From NCBI RefSeq assembly GCF_002086485.1, contig NZ_MVHF01000011.1:1-64000 (forward strand): a DNA stretch of 64,000 nucleotides. Reading direction: 5' to 3'. Under the pieces are notes generated by a model. It ran no database searches, was not told the origin of the DNA, and worked only from the letters and a program-made list of their open reading frames with translations. This document shows, one piece after another, positions 1 through 8,432 of this stretch; position 1 is the first letter of the stretch, and each line of letters opens with the position of its first letter. The stretch comes from Mycobacterium aquaticum (lineage in GTDB: Bacteria > Actinomycetota > Actinomycetes > Mycobacteriales > Mycobacteriaceae). The position numbers and the translations under genes are program-made.

Positions 1-258
1 CAAAAAGACACCAACAAACTGGCATCCAAAAAAACAAAAGGTCACACCCTAAACGGGAAAAAGAATGCAACCAAAAACAACAAACAAAAACCACCAAACA
101 CACTATTGAGTTCTCAAACAACACACCCGAACCAACCGCGCAGGAGACCAACGGCCAAAAGCCGTGTTCTCTAGTGCGGACGTTGAGGAACCCCACCTTA
201 GTGGAAACTCTCTCGGACTTTGTCTTCGCTTCCCGGCCTCGGCCGTGTCGCTCGGACT
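1..258 (-). other. 5' leader of an rRNA operon (16S gene lies outside the window)
   Basis: On the minus strand this stretch has the hallmarks of a mycobacterial rrn leader. The boxA-like antitermination motif TGTTTGAGAACTC is at 108-120 and is followed by the usual CAATAGTGTGTTTGGTGG context and T-rich tracts. No protein gene of its own is supported here. The nonamer AAGTCCGAG occurs twice (212-220 and 251-259). The mature 16S 5' end is not reached, so the rRNA itself is not annotated. Position directly downstream of tyrS matches the rrnB locus known from fast-growing mycobacteria; slow growers generally have one rrn operon elsewhere. The start of the leader is an estimate from the promoter below. 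Confidence 0.8.
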
Positions 259-264
259 TGGAAT

Positions 265-293
265 AAGTTACGCGAGGGCTAACACCGAGTCAA
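265..293 (-). promoter_or_regulatory. rRNA operon promoter (-35 TTGACT, -10 TAACTT, 17-bp spacer)
   Basis: On the minus strand TTGACT (288-293) and TAACTT (265-270) are separated by exactly 17 bp, a near-consensus primary-sigma promoter starting 53 bases after the tyrS stop codon. It reads into the boxA-containing leader, so it is most simply the main rrn promoter. The transcription start would be near 258. Confidence 0.75.
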
Positions 294-346
294 ATTCCCA
301 GGTCGCCCGGACGTCTGCGCAGGTCAGGGGCTCGGCGGCGGTCAGG

Positions 347-1633
347 CTAAGCCCCGACGCGCTCGACACCCGCAATGTTGCGCTTGCCACGTCGCAACAC
401 CAGCCAGCGGTCATGCAAAAAGTCGGCGGCCTGTGGTATCCACTCGTCACTTTCGATACGGACGTTGTTGACGTACACGCCACCTTCGGCGACGTTGCGT
501 CGTGCGGCTCCCTTACTGGCCGCCAACCCACTTGCCACCAACAAATCGGTGATCGTGTCCGCACCGCCGGGCTTCAATTCGGCCACCTGTCCACTACTCG
601 CCTCCCGCAGAGCGGCGGACAACGTGGATTCGTCGAGGTCGGTCAGCTCACCACGGCCGAACAGCGCCTGGCTGGCGAGTTCGACGGCGCGGGTCGCTGC
701 GTCCCCGTGGACGAGCGTCGTCAGCTCACGCGCCAACCGTTTCTGAGCTGCGCGTTCGTGCGCGCGGGTGCGTGTGGCGTCGTCGAGCTCGGCGAGTTCC
801 TCGGCCGACAGGAATGTGAACCACCGCAGGTACCGCACCACGTCGGCGTCGGCAGCGTTGACGAAGTACTGGTACCAGGCGTACGGGCTGGTGAGCTCTG
901 GGTCGAGCCAGAGATTCCCGCCACCGGTGGACTTGCCGAACTTCTTGCCCTCGGAGTCGGTCACCAGCGGCGTCGTCATCGCGTGCACCGTGGCGCCGAG
1001 CTTCTGGCGCACGAGCCTGGCCCCGGCCACGATGTTCCCCCACTGGTCGGAGCCACCGATCTGCAAAGCGCAGCCGTGCCGTTGGTGCAGTTCCACGAAG
1101 TCGTTGGCCTGCAACAGCATGTAGCTGAACTCGGTGTAGGAGATGCCGTCCCCTTCGAGACGACGCCGCACCGTGTCACGGTCGAGCATCACGTTGACCG
1201 AGAAGTACTTGCCGATGTCGCGCAGGAACTCGATCGCCGACAACTCGCCGGTCCAGTTGAGGTTGTTTTCGACGATGGCGCCCGTCGGTGAGTCGTTGAA
1301 TTCGACAAACCGTTCCAGCTGGCCACGGATCCGGCCGGCCCAGTCGGCCACCGTATCGGCGGTGTTCAGGGTTCGTTCCCCGGTGTCGCGGGGGTCGCCG
1401 ATCATCCCCGTCGCGCCGCCGGCCAGAACGATGGGTCGGTGGCCGGCCTGCTGGAACCGGCGCAGAGTCAGCAACGGAACCAAGTGCCCCGCATGCAGGC
1501 TCGGCGCGGTCGGATCGAAGCCGGAGTACACGGTCACCGGCCCGTTGGCCAGGTCCCCGGCCAGCGCATCGCGGTCGGTCGATTGCGCGATCAGTCCGCG
1601 CCAGTCCAGCTCCTCCAGGATGTCCGTTGACAT
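347..1633 (-). CDS. tyrS: tyrosyl-tRNA synthetase
   Basis: Cytoplasmic class I aminoacyl-tRNA synthetase charging tRNA-Tyr. The 428-residue product has the Rossmann-fold ATP signature as HAGH near residue 47, the KMSKS-type loop as KFGKS, and a C-terminal S4 RNA-binding domain ([17 protein letters not shown] region). It closely resembles mycobacterial TyrS along its length. I chose the ATG giving MSTDILEEL because it aligns with the known M. tuberculosis N terminus; an in-frame ATG 18 bases upstream would add MRHDLP, and neither has a strong Shine-Dalgarno sequence. It lies 44 bases behind mpg, so the two are probably co-transcribed, and it is followed by the rrn promoter. Confidence 0.95.
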   Translation of the reverse strand: MSTDILEELDWRGLIAQSTDRDALAGDLANGPVTVYSGFDPTAPSLHAGHLVPLLTLRRFQQAGHRPIVLAGGATGMIGDPRDTGERTLNTADTVADWAGRIRGQLERFVEFNDSPTGAIVENNLNWTGELSAIEFLRDIGKYFSVNVMLDRDTVRRRLEGDGISYTEFSYMLLQANDFVELHQRHGCALQIGGSDQWGNIVAGARLVRQKLGATVHAMTTPLVTDSEGKKFGKSTGGGNLWLDPELTSPYAWYQYFVNAADADVVRYLRWFTFLSAEELAELDDATRTRAHERAAQKRLARELTTLVHGDAATRAVELASQALFGRGELTDLDESTLSAALREASSGQVAELKPGGADTITDLLVASGLAASKGAARRNVAEGGVYVNNVRIESDEWIPQAADFLHDRWLVLRRGKRNIAGVERVGA

Positions 1634-1677
1634 AGGGAGATCATGCCGCATCGCTGCACGGCCCAGCCGTCCGGCGA

Positions 1678-2289
1678 TCAGTCGCTGCCGCCGGGCGCGG
1701 GTGCGCGGGGGCTTCTGCGGTAGGCGGACACCTCACGGTGACCATCGAGCCAGAATCGCCAGGGCCGGTCGGCCGCCACACTGACACCGACCCGCGGCCC
1801 GTCGACCGCTGCATGCGGAGCACCGAACCGCAGCCGGACCGGACTGTTCTTGTCGAACAGATCGATTCCGTTGTCCTCCATCACGATTCCGAGCGCCGAG
1901 CACAGATTTCCGGGGCCCCGGGCCAATGCCGCAGGTGTCACCGCGGCACCCCGCCGGTCTTGGGCCTGCTGCAATCCGCCGGTGATGGCTGCCGCCCGCA
2001 GCAGCACTGCGCCTGCGACCCCGTCGTAACCGCACACCACGTTGGCGCACACATGGATGCCGTGACTGCGGTAGGTGTACAGCCGCCCGGGCGGACCGTA
2101 CATCACCAGGTTGCGACCGCGTGGACCTCGAAAGGAGTGGGATGCCGCGTCGGGCCAAGGCCCGTCGAGCGGCCCTCCGTAGGCCTCGACCTCGACGATC
2201 GTCGCCTCGACGCCGCGCCCGCTGAGCTGGGCGCCGAGTAGTCGGCGGGCTGCTGCGACCGGGTCTCCTACCAGTAGTTCGGCGCCCAT
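1678..2289 (-). CDS. mpg: 3-methyladenine DNA glycosylase (AAG/MPG family)
   Basis: Base-excision repair glycosylase that removes alkylated purines. The 203-residue protein carries family blocks such as VEVEAYGG near the N terminus, [22 protein letters not shown], and [14 protein letters not shown], followed by the GPRVGVS motif. Length matches the family (about 200 residues). The start at [19 protein letters not shown] aligns with mycobacterial homologues; a longer frame upstream to 2355 has no family similarity and would run through the promoter region of the divergent ABC operon. It sits upstream of tyrS, the same order as Rv1688-Rv1689. Confidence 0.92.
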   Translation of the reverse strand: MGAELLVGDPVAAARRLLGAQLSGRGVEATIVEVEAYGGPLDGPWPDAASHSFRGPRGRNLVMYGPPGRLYTYRSHGIHVCANVVCGYDGVAGAVLLRAAAITGGLQQAQDRRGAAVTPAALARGPGNLCSALGIVMEDNGIDLFDKNSPVRLRFGAPHAAVDGPRVGVSVAADRPWRFWLDGHREVSAYRRSPRAPAPGGSD

Positions 2290-2349
2290 CCGAGCGATTC
2301 TGCACTGCCCGGCCCGGCACCGTTGACACCGGTCCACGACCGGGAGGAT

Positions 2350-2383
2350 ATTCATTACATGATGACTTCATCGCCTGATGAAT
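2350..2383 (+). promoter_or_regulatory. imperfect palindrome over the ABC exporter start (candidate TetR operator)
   Basis: A 34-bp imperfect dyad has outer arms ATTCAT/ATGAAT (2350-2355, 2378-2383) and inner arms GATGA/TCATC (2361-2365, 2368-2372) sharing one centre at 2366.5; 12 of 17 positions pair. It covers the ribosome-binding-site-to-start region of the first gene of an operon that ends with a TetR regulator, so autorepression through this site is likely. No binding data are available from sequence. Confidence 0.5.
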
Positions 2384-3105
2384 TCCGATCGCCGCCGGCC
2401 GTCGACATCTCCGGACTGAAGGTGATTCGGGGAAAGCGCCCGGCGCTGCGTGATGTCACCGTGCAGATCGCCCGGGGCACCATCACGGGCCTGCTCGGTC
2501 CCTCAGGCTGCGGAAAGACCACGTTGATGCGGTGCGTGGTCGGCACCCAGATCATCGCCTCCGGATCGGTGACGGTGCTGGGACATCCGGCCGGCAGTGC
2601 CCCGCTGCGCCACCGAGTCGGTTATGTGACGCAGGATCCGACCATCTACGACGACCTCCGGGTCATCGACAACGTCCGCTATTTCGCCGCTCTGTACGGC
2701 ACCACCGCCAAGGCCGCCGACGAAGCGGTTCAGGCGGTCGGCCTGCGCGATCACCGAACCGCCTACTGCGGCAACCTATCCGGTGGTCAGCGCACGCGTG
2801 CATCGCTGGCCTGCGCGCTGGTCGCCGATCCCGAGTTGCTGGTGCTCGACGAACCCACCGTCGGCCTCGATCCCGTCCTTCGCGTCGAACTCTGGGAGCA
2901 GTTCCGCGAGCTGTCCCGGCGCGGAGCCACCCTGCTGGTCTCCAGCCACGTCATGGACGAGGCCGACCACTGCGGCGACCTGCTCCTCATGCGCGAAGGC
3001 AGCCTGCTCGCCCACACCACCCCGGCCCAACTCCGGAAGGACACGTCATGCACATCCCTGGAGGAAGCGTTTCTGACCGTCATCCGCCAGCGCACCGCGG
3101 CCTGA
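2359..3105 (+). CDS. ABC transporter ATP-binding protein (drug/ABC-2 exporter type)
   Basis: Cytoplasmic ATPase subunit of a predicted drug or lipid exporter. It has all nucleotide-binding motifs in order: Walker [11 protein letters not shown]-loop [10 protein letters not shown], signature [10 protein letters not shown], Walker [14 protein letters not shown] and H-loop [11 protein letters not shown]. The start at ATG 2359 has GGGAGG 11 bases upstream; ATG 2362 is an alternative. Its 3' end overlaps the permease gene by 58 bases and the set corresponds to the Rv1687c-Rv1686c-Rv1685c trio of M. tuberculosis (recalled). The substrate is unknown. Confidence 0.9.
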   Translation: MMTSSPDEFRSPPAVDISGLKVIRGKRPALRDVTVQIARGTITGLLGPSGCGKTTLMRCVVGTQIIASGSVTVLGHPAGSAPLRHRVGYVTQDPTIYDDLRVIDNVRYFAALYGTTAKAADEAVQAVGLRDHRTAYCGNLSGGQRTRASLACALVADPELLVLDEPTVGLDPVLRVELWEQFRELSRRGATLLVSSHVMDEADHCGDLLLMREGSLLAHTTPAQLRKDTSCTSLEEAFLTVIRQRTAA

Positions 3106-3875
3106 CCCAACGCAGCCGGCTCAGCCCGCAGGCCTACCTGGCGACGACCGGTCGGATCCTGCGCCAACTCGCCGCCGATCACCGCAGCGTGGCGATGATC
3201 CTGGTGGTACCGAGCCTGGTCATCACGCTGATGTACTTCATGTTCCACGACGCGCCACACCGCCCGGGAGCGCCGAGCCCGTTCAACAACGCCTGCCTGA
3301 TCATGCTCGGCGTGTTCCCCCTCGTGGTCATGTTCCTGATCACCTCGATCACCATGCAGCGCGAACGGGTTTCGGGGACGCTCGAACGGATCCTGACCAC
3401 CCCTTTGCGCCGGTTCGACCTGCTTGCGGCCTACGGGACCGCATTCTCGATCGCGGCCGCCGCGCAAGCGAGCCTGGCGTGCGTCGTCGCCTTCTGGTTC
3501 CTCGGATTCAGCACCGCAGGCAGCCCACTGCTGGTGTTCCTCATCGCCATCATCAACGCCGTGCTCGGCGTCGGATTGGGCCTGCTGTGCAGCGCGTTCG
3601 CTCGCACGGAGTTCCAGGCCGTGCAGTTCATGCCGGTGGTGATCGTCCCGCAGCTGCTGTTGTGCGGCATCATCGTGCCCCGCGAGGCGCTGCCCGAATG
3701 GCTGCAGTGGATCAGCAACGTGCTGCCTGCCAGCTATGCGCTCGAGGCGCTGCAGCAGGTCGGTTCCCATCCGGACCTGACGGCGGTCGCGGCGCGCGAC
3801 ATCGCCGTGGTGGTGGGGTTCGCCGCCCTGGCGCTCGGACTGGCCGCGGCGACACTGCGACGACGGACCCCATGA
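3048..3875 (+). CDS. ABC-2 type permease of the exporter
   Basis: Membrane subunit partner of the preceding ATPase; 275 residues with about six hydrophobic segments. The C-terminal motif IVPREALPEWLQWISNVLP is typical of ABC-2 permeases of the DrrB type. The ATG at 3048 is preceded by GGAAGG (3035-3040) at seven bases, which supports a start inside the ATPase gene; the same frame is open further upstream but that extension is arginine-rich and has no membrane character. The stop overlaps the TetR start as ATGA, pointing to translational coupling. Confidence 0.88.
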   Translation: MHIPGGSVSDRHPPAHRGLTQRSRLSPQAYLATTGRILRQLAADHRSVAMILVVPSLVITLMYFMFHDAPHRPGAPSPFNNACLIMLGVFPLVVMFLITSITMQRERVSGTLERILTTPLRRFDLLAAYGTAFSIAAAAQASLACVVAFWFLGFSTAGSPLLVFLIAIINAVLGVGLGLLCSAFARTEFQAVQFMPVVIVPQLLLCGIIVPREALPEWLQWISNVLPASYALEALQQVGSHPDLTAVAARDIAVVVGFAALALGLAAATLRRRTP

Positions 3876-4477
3876 GAGAACGCAAGCGGCCCGGACGGCC
3901 TCCCGGCCCGTCCGACACCCGGGAACGCATCCTCGTCAGTGCGCGGGAGTTGTTCGCGCGCAACGGGATCGACAAGACATCGATCCGGGCGATCGCGACC
4001 GACGCCGGCGTGGACCCCGCCTTGGTCCACCACTATTACGGCACCAAGACCCAACTGTTCGCCGCCGCGATCCACATACCGATCGATCCGATGACCGTGA
4101 TCGGGCCGCTGCGGGAGGTTCCGATCGAGCAGCTCGGCCACACGCTGCCGTCAATCCTGTTGCCGCTGTGGGATTCTGAGATGGGCAAAGGGCTGATCGC
4201 GACGTTGCGCTCGATCCTGGCGGGCGGCGAGGTCTCGCTGCTGCGGACATTCCTGCAGGACGTGATCATCGCCGAGGTCGGGCCGCGCGTCGACAACCCA
4301 CCGGGCAGCGGCCGAACGCGGGTGCAGTTCGTGGCATCGCAGCTCTTCGGTGTGGTGCTGGCGCGCTACATCCTGGAGCTTGAGCCGTTCAAATCGCTGT
4401 CGGTCGAGCAGGTCGCCGAGACCATCGGCCCCAACCTGCAGCGGTATCTGACCGGCGAGCTACCCGGCCTCGGGTGA
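3872..4477 (+). CDS. TetR-family transcriptional regulator
   Basis: One-component repressor of 201 residues. The N-terminal helix-turn-helix is clear (TSIRAIATDAGVDPALVHHYY, about residues 32-53) after an arginine-rich start; the C-terminal two thirds would be the ligand-binding and dimerisation domain. It is the third gene of the ABC exporter operon (4-base ATGA overlap), so it most probably represses that operon through the dyad at 2350-2383. The inducer is unknown. Its 3' end overlaps the convergent Trm112-like gene by 18 bases. Confidence 0.88.
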   Translation: MRERKRPGRPPGPSDTRERILVSARELFARNGIDKTSIRAIATDAGVDPALVHHYYGTKTQLFAAAIHIPIDPMTVIGPLREVPIEQLGHTLPSILLPLWDSEMGKGLIATLRSILAGGEVSLLRTFLQDVIIAEVGPRVDNPPGSGRTRVQFVASQLFGVVLARYILELEPFKSLSVEQVAETIGPNLQRYLTGELPGLG

Positions 4478-4675
4478 CCCGGCAAGCTCCAACAACCGCT
4501 GGTGTTCGGCGTCGTCGACCTCGACGGCCTCGTCGACGAGCAGTACCGGGATACCGTCGTCGATGCGGTAGGCCCGACGCAGCCGCGCGTTGTACAGCCA
4601 GTCATTGCCTGCGAGCAAAAGGGGTCCGCGATCCTGCGGGCACACCAGAATCTTGAGGAGCTTGTCGTCGATCAC
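4460..4675 (-). CDS. Trm112-like small protein
   Basis: A 71-residue protein of the Trm112/YcaR family, beginning at a GTG (MIDDKLLKILVCPQDRGPL). In eukaryotes and archaea Trm112 activates methyltransferases; the bacterial role is poorly known. Only one cysteine of the usual zinc pair remains (VCPQD), so metal binding is doubtful. It starts three bases after the stop of the secreted-protein gene upstream, suggesting co-translation, and corresponds to Rv1684 in the recalled M. tuberculosis order. Confidence 0.8.
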   Translation of the reverse strand: MIDDKLLKILVCPQDRGPLLLAGNDWLYNARLRRAYRIDDGIPVLLVDEAVEVDDAEHQRLLELAGSPEAG

Positions 4676-4678
4676 CGA

Positions 4679-5233
4679 TCAGCCGACCGGGACGTTGATG
4701 CCGGAGTTGTTGGGGCCCAGCGAGATGCCCGGGGTTCCCGGCGCACCCGGGATGGGCACCTGGCCGGGGCCGGTCTGGTTGATGCCCGCGGAGATACCTC
4801 CGGAGGACTGCGAGCCGTTGGACCTGGCCTGCAACTTGCGCTGATATGCCAGCGTGTTCTTGAGCGCGTCGATCAACGGCATCTGGTCGGGTTTCTTGTC
4901 GAGCGCGGCGACGATGGCATCGCGGTTGGCGTTCGACGGTTTGAAGCCCTGCGCCCGCAACTGCAAGACCGAGTGGATCAGCTGGGAGAGCTGGCCGCCA
5001 CCTGAGCCGGTGTCGTATTCCTTGTCGATGATGGCGAGCGCCTCGTCGGCCGTCATCTCCGGCGCCGGCGGCGCGTCAGCCGTCGCTGCCGCATTCGCAT
5101 TGGCGTCGGCCGCGGGATCGGCCAGCGCAATCGGCGCTCCGACGCCGGCCAGCAAACCGGCGGCGAGTGCGCTACCGGCCACCACGCCGGTGACCGCAAG
5201 CCGCCAACGGTTTCCGCTCGTCTGCGATGTCAT
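4679..5233 (-). CDS. secreted hypothetical protein
   Basis: A 184-residue protein with a clear Sec signal peptide: basic start, hydrophobic core (LAVTGVVAGSALAAGLLAGVG) and a likely cleavage after ALA near residue 37. The mature part has an alanine-rich linker, a compact helical region (MTADEALAIIDKEYDT to LAYQRKLQ) and a Gly/Pro/Asn-rich tail. No enzymatic motif was recognised. ATG 5233 is preceded by GGAGG; an immediately upstream TTG is a less likely start. It lies between the lipase/synthetase fusion and the Trm112-like gene on the same strand. Confidence 0.75.
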   Translation of the reverse strand: MTSQTSGNRWRLAVTGVVAGSALAAGLLAGVGAPIALADPAADANANAAATADAPPAPEMTADEALAIIDKEYDTGSGGGQLSQLIHSVLQLRAQGFKPSNANRDAIVAALDKKPDQMPLIDALKNTLAYQRKLQARSNGSQSSGGISAGINQTGPGQVPIPGAPGTPGISLGPNNSGINVPVG

Positions 5234-5260
5234 CAATCCTCCAGTCGGTGCGCCGCATGG

Positions 5261-5280
5261 CGGAGCCTAACAGGGCTCCG
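5261..5280 (-). terminator. GC-rich hairpin downstream of the lipase/synthetase fusion gene
   Basis: CGGAGCC and GGCTCCG form a perfect 7-bp stem with a 6-base loop, 13 bases after the stop codon at 5293. There is no U-tract, so termination is only possible, and it could equally be a structured intercistronic element. Confidence 0.35.
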
Positions 5281-5292
5281 ACGATACGGCTG

Positions 5293-8289
5293 CTAGGACG
5301 GATCGGCAGCCGTATCGGGCTCGTCCTGTCCTGAGGTCAGTTCGGTCCATACGGCCACGGTCAGCGTCTTGTACGTCTGGGTATCGGCATCGAGGTACCA
5401 GGAGTTACGCCGGGCGGGTTTCGGAATGCCCGCAGCCTGCAACGGACCCGCCATCGGCCGGTACGACGCACCGAGTTCCATGTCGGCGACCACGTGCACG
5501 AAGTCGGGCGGGTTGCCCACCGGCAGGTCCGCGAGCGCGTGCGTGAGATCGGCGGTGGGGATGCTGCCACCGGGGCGCAGCGCCAGAGCCGTGACGGCCA
5601 CCTGCTGACCACCCAGGTCGACGCCGTAGGTCACGGCGAGGTCGACGGCGTCGAGACGTCCCACGGCGTCGCTGATCGGCGTGCCGTAGACCGGTCCGCG
5701 CTCGGTGTGGATCACGGCACTGCGGTTGTCCACCTGCCAGTAGTCGCCGTCTTCATCGCGGCGGAACAGGAACTCGGTGGACACCCAGGTGTCGGCCGGG
5801 GCGAACACACCGCGCTTGACCGCGGCGGTCGGGTCGACCGGCCCCCGCGGATGGGCCAGCAGCACGCCGACCTCGTTGGGTTCGGCCTTGCGGACGAAGC
5901 CCTGCTCATCCTCGAGGATCAGATCGTCGTCGGCGTCGTAGGCGGCCAGCTCGACGTGCCCGGCACCGGGCAGCGGCCTGCCCTTGCTGCCGATCTTGGC
6001 GCCGGACACGTTGGCCAGCACCGCCTGGCCGTCGGTGGTCGCGAAGAACTCGACCACTTGAGCCGGCTCGAAGATCTCGACCACACGCTTCCACAGCCCT
6101 GCGGGCATGCCGGAGCCGATGAACAGCCGCACCGGGTGTGAGCCGACGAGCGAGAACGACGGGTCGTCGATGACCTCGCGCAGCATCGCCCAGGTGTAGG
6201 ACACCACGGTGACGCCGTACTGGCGGATCTCCTGCAGGAACCGGTCGGGCTGCAGGCCGCGCGACAGCGCGATGCGCGACCCACCTACGACAGCCCCGCC
6301 GAGGGCGACCAACAGCCCGGACTGGTGATGCAGCGGCGTCAGGCAGTAGACCGTGTCCCCCCGGCCGAGATTGGCCGCCGACGCGGTGCCGAACGCCGAC
6401 AGCGCCCACCGGAAGTTGGTGATCTGTCGTGCCACGAGTTCGCCACCGACCGTGGTGAACGCGACGAATGCCAGGTCGCGCGCCAGGCCGGGGTTCGATC
6501 GGTACCAGCCGGGCAGCTCGACGACATCGGGGTTGATCTGCTCCATGTCGATGACGTCGGCGTCCTCGGGCAGGTGCAGGTCGCGGTTCTCGCCGCCGCC
6601 CAGCACCAGGACCCGGGTCTCCAGCTGCCGGGCCGCGTCGAGGTGGCTCGGGTCCGCGATGATCTCCGAAACCCCACCCAGCCGCGCAGCCTCCGCCAGA
6701 TCGACGTCAGGCGGCATCAGCACCGCCACGGCGCCCAGGCGCGACAGCGCGGCGATGGCCACCAGCGCGCTGGGCCGTGTCTCCATCAGCACGCCGACGC
6801 GAGCGCCCTGCCGCACCCCGACGTCGATCAGGCCGCGGACCACATTGTTGATCCTCCGGTCGACCGCCTCGTAGGTGTGCACCCGGCCGTCGAACAGCAG
6901 CGCCTCGCCGTTGGGAAGGTTGCGCGCCTGCTCGCTCATGATGCGGCCCAGCGAGATCCGGGTGTGGTCGTTGACCTGCCCGAGGCGGGCCAGCCTCGGC
7001 AGCGTGCGGGCGGTCTCGATGACCAGTGTCCGCGCGGACTTGTTCGCCGCAACCAACGCGTCGGCCGCCGAACGGGCCACGCCGAAGGCCATCTCGGTGG
7101 CGGCGGTTGCGCCGTGGGTCACGCGCGTCGTGAACGACACCCCGCCTTCGGGATGGTCGGCGGGCTGCAGGGTCATCGGGACGACGCCGTCGGGCATCTC
7201 CTCGGCGTTGTCGAGCCACTTGACCCACTGGGCCACCGTGGGCCAGGTCTGATTCGAGGCCTTCGAGCCGACGACCAGGCCGAAATGCCCGGCACGGATC
7301 AGGTATTCGTACACATCGGCCTGCGGTGCGGCGCGCTTGATGCCTCGGACGGCCGCCGGCTGCCCGATGTCGTCGACCTCACCGACCACCGCGAGCACCG
7401 GGCAGTCGATGTCGGACAGCGTCACGAGGTCGCCGTGGATGGAGAAGCCGCCGGTCATCATCCGGTTGTGGGCGATGAACTGCTTGAGCAGCTCGGAAAT
7501 CGCGGGGCCGGACCACGCGATCCAGCCTTCGGAGGCCAGGAACCGCCGTTGCTGCTCGCGCGGCAGCAGTGCCTCACGGTCGTGCAGCTGGCGCAGGAAG
7601 TCCAGCCGGGACTGGGCGGTCTTGATCGGGTCGAGCATCTGGAATCCGGTGCGGGCCAGCCAGCCCGGGATGTCGATCCGGCTGAAGACATGGTCGGCCA
7701 TGAAATCGGCGGCACCGGCCGCGACGCCGGCGGGCAGGTTCATCGGGAGTGCGGCCAGCGTGTCGACCGGCGAGCCGAACGCGATGATGCTGGCCAGGTC
7801 CTTGGACCGCCGATACGCGGCGGTCTGGTAGGCGAACATGCCGCCCTGCGAATAGCCGGCGAGGTGCACGTCGCGACCGGTGACCGTCTTGACGGTATCG
7901 ATGGCCTCGCTGAGCGCCACGACATGGTCGGCGAGATTGCGCTGCATCCCGCCCTCGACCTTGTCCGGCGAGCCGAAGTCGATCACCCACGGGTCGATGC
8001 CTGCGCGGTGCAGGATGCCCACGGCACCCTCGTCGCGCGTCACGTCCCACATGTCGGCGGCCATCATCATCGGGTGCACCATCAGCACCGGCGGGCCGGG
8101 GTCTGCGGCACCGGGCCGGACGTCCGGGGGGAAGTACCGGCGCAGCTTGAACATCGGCACGCTCTGGATGATCTGGAACGGAGAGGGCACGGCGCCGGTC
8201 TCCAGGCCTCCGTAGCGCAGCACCTCGAGCCCGTTCTGCGCAGTCGCCAGCAACCGCTCCACCGGTTTGGTCACTGCCGAGAAATCCAT
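5293..8289 (-). CDS. bifunctional lipase / acyl-CoA synthetase-like protein (Rv1683 type)
   Basis: A 998-residue fusion, the length of M. tuberculosis Rv1683. Residues about 1-370 form an alpha/beta hydrolase related to PHA synthase/lipases, with the nucleophile elbow GYSQGG, an acidic residue in VVGEVDDIG and a histidine in RAGHFGLVVG. The remainder is an ANL adenylating domain similar to FadD enzymes. The phosphate-binding loop, normally TSGTTGxPKG, reads FTTVGGELVARQ, so adenylation may be impaired or altered. Rv1683/BCG1721 proteins have been linked to triacylglycerol turnover at lipid droplets (recalled). ATG 8289 has GGGGAG eight bases upstream. Confidence 0.85.
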   Translation of the reverse strand: MDFSAVTKPVERLLATAQNGLEVLRYGGLETGAVPSPFQIIQSVPMFKLRRYFPPDVRPGAADPGPPVLMVHPMMMAADMWDVTRDEGAVGILHRAGIDPWVIDFGSPDKVEGGMQRNLADHVVALSEAIDTVKTVTGRDVHLAGYSQGGMFAYQTAAYRRSKDLASIIAFGSPVDTLAALPMNLPAGVAAGAADFMADHVFSRIDIPGWLARTGFQMLDPIKTAQSRLDFLRQLHDREALLPREQQRRFLASEGWIAWSGPAISELLKQFIAHNRMMTGGFSIHGDLVTLSDIDCPVLAVVGEVDDIGQPAAVRGIKRAAPQADVYEYLIRAGHFGLVVGSKASNQTWPTVAQWVKWLDNAEEMPDGVVPMTLQPADHPEGGVSFTTRVTHGATAATEMAFGVARSAADALVAANKSARTLVIETARTLPRLARLGQVNDHTRISLGRIMSEQARNLPNGEALLFDGRVHTYEAVDRRINNVVRGLIDVGVRQGARVGVLMETRPSALVAIAALSRLGAVAVLMPPDVDLAEAARLGGVSEIIADPSHLDAARQLETRVLVLGGGENRDLHLPEDADVIDMEQINPDVVELPGWYRSNPGLARDLAFVAFTTVGGELVARQITNFRWALSAFGTASAANLGRGDTVYCLTPLHHQSGLLVALGGAVVGGSRIALSRGLQPDRFLQEIRQYGVTVVSYTWAMLREVIDDPSFSLVGSHPVRLFIGSGMPAGLWKRVVEIFEPAQVVEFFATTDGQAVLANVSGAKIGSKGRPLPGAGHVELAAYDADDDLILEDEQGFVRKAEPNEVGVLLAHPRGPVDPTAAVKRGVFAPADTWVSTEFLFRRDEDGDYWQVDNRSAVIHTERGPVYGTPISDAVGRLDAVDLAVTYGVDLGGQQVAVTALALRPGGSIPTADLTHALADLPVGNPPDFVHVVADMELGASYRPMAGPLQAAGIPKPARRNSWYLDADTQTYKTLTVAVWTELTSGQDEPDTAADPS

Positions 8290-8311
8290 CAACGCCCGCT
8301 CCCCTACGTTT

Positions 8312-8353
8312 TGACGTGCTGTCCCCGACTGACGTGGTCATCATGGCACGTCA
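8312..8353. promoter_or_regulatory. three TGACGTG motifs in a divergent intergenic region
   Basis: TGACGTG occurs at 8312-8318 and 8330-8336 and inverted (CACGTCA) at 8347-8353; the last two form a perfect 7-bp inverted repeat with a 10-base spacer. They sit between the start codons of the lipase fusion gene and the ABC-F gene, where both promoters must lie. A shared operator is possible; the regulator is unknown. Confidence 0.4.
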
Positions 8354-8432
8354 CCGCACCGGCGACGACGCCTGAGGCAAACGCGGCGACACCTTCGCGG
8401 CCGGGCTGACGCTGACGCTAAGGTCGGCGGCG

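Noticed and set aside
2532..3047. Permease frame open well upstream, over the ATPase gene.
   Set aside because: The upstream part is arginine-rich, lacks membrane character, and overlaps a clear ABC ATPase; GGAAGG supports the start at 3048.
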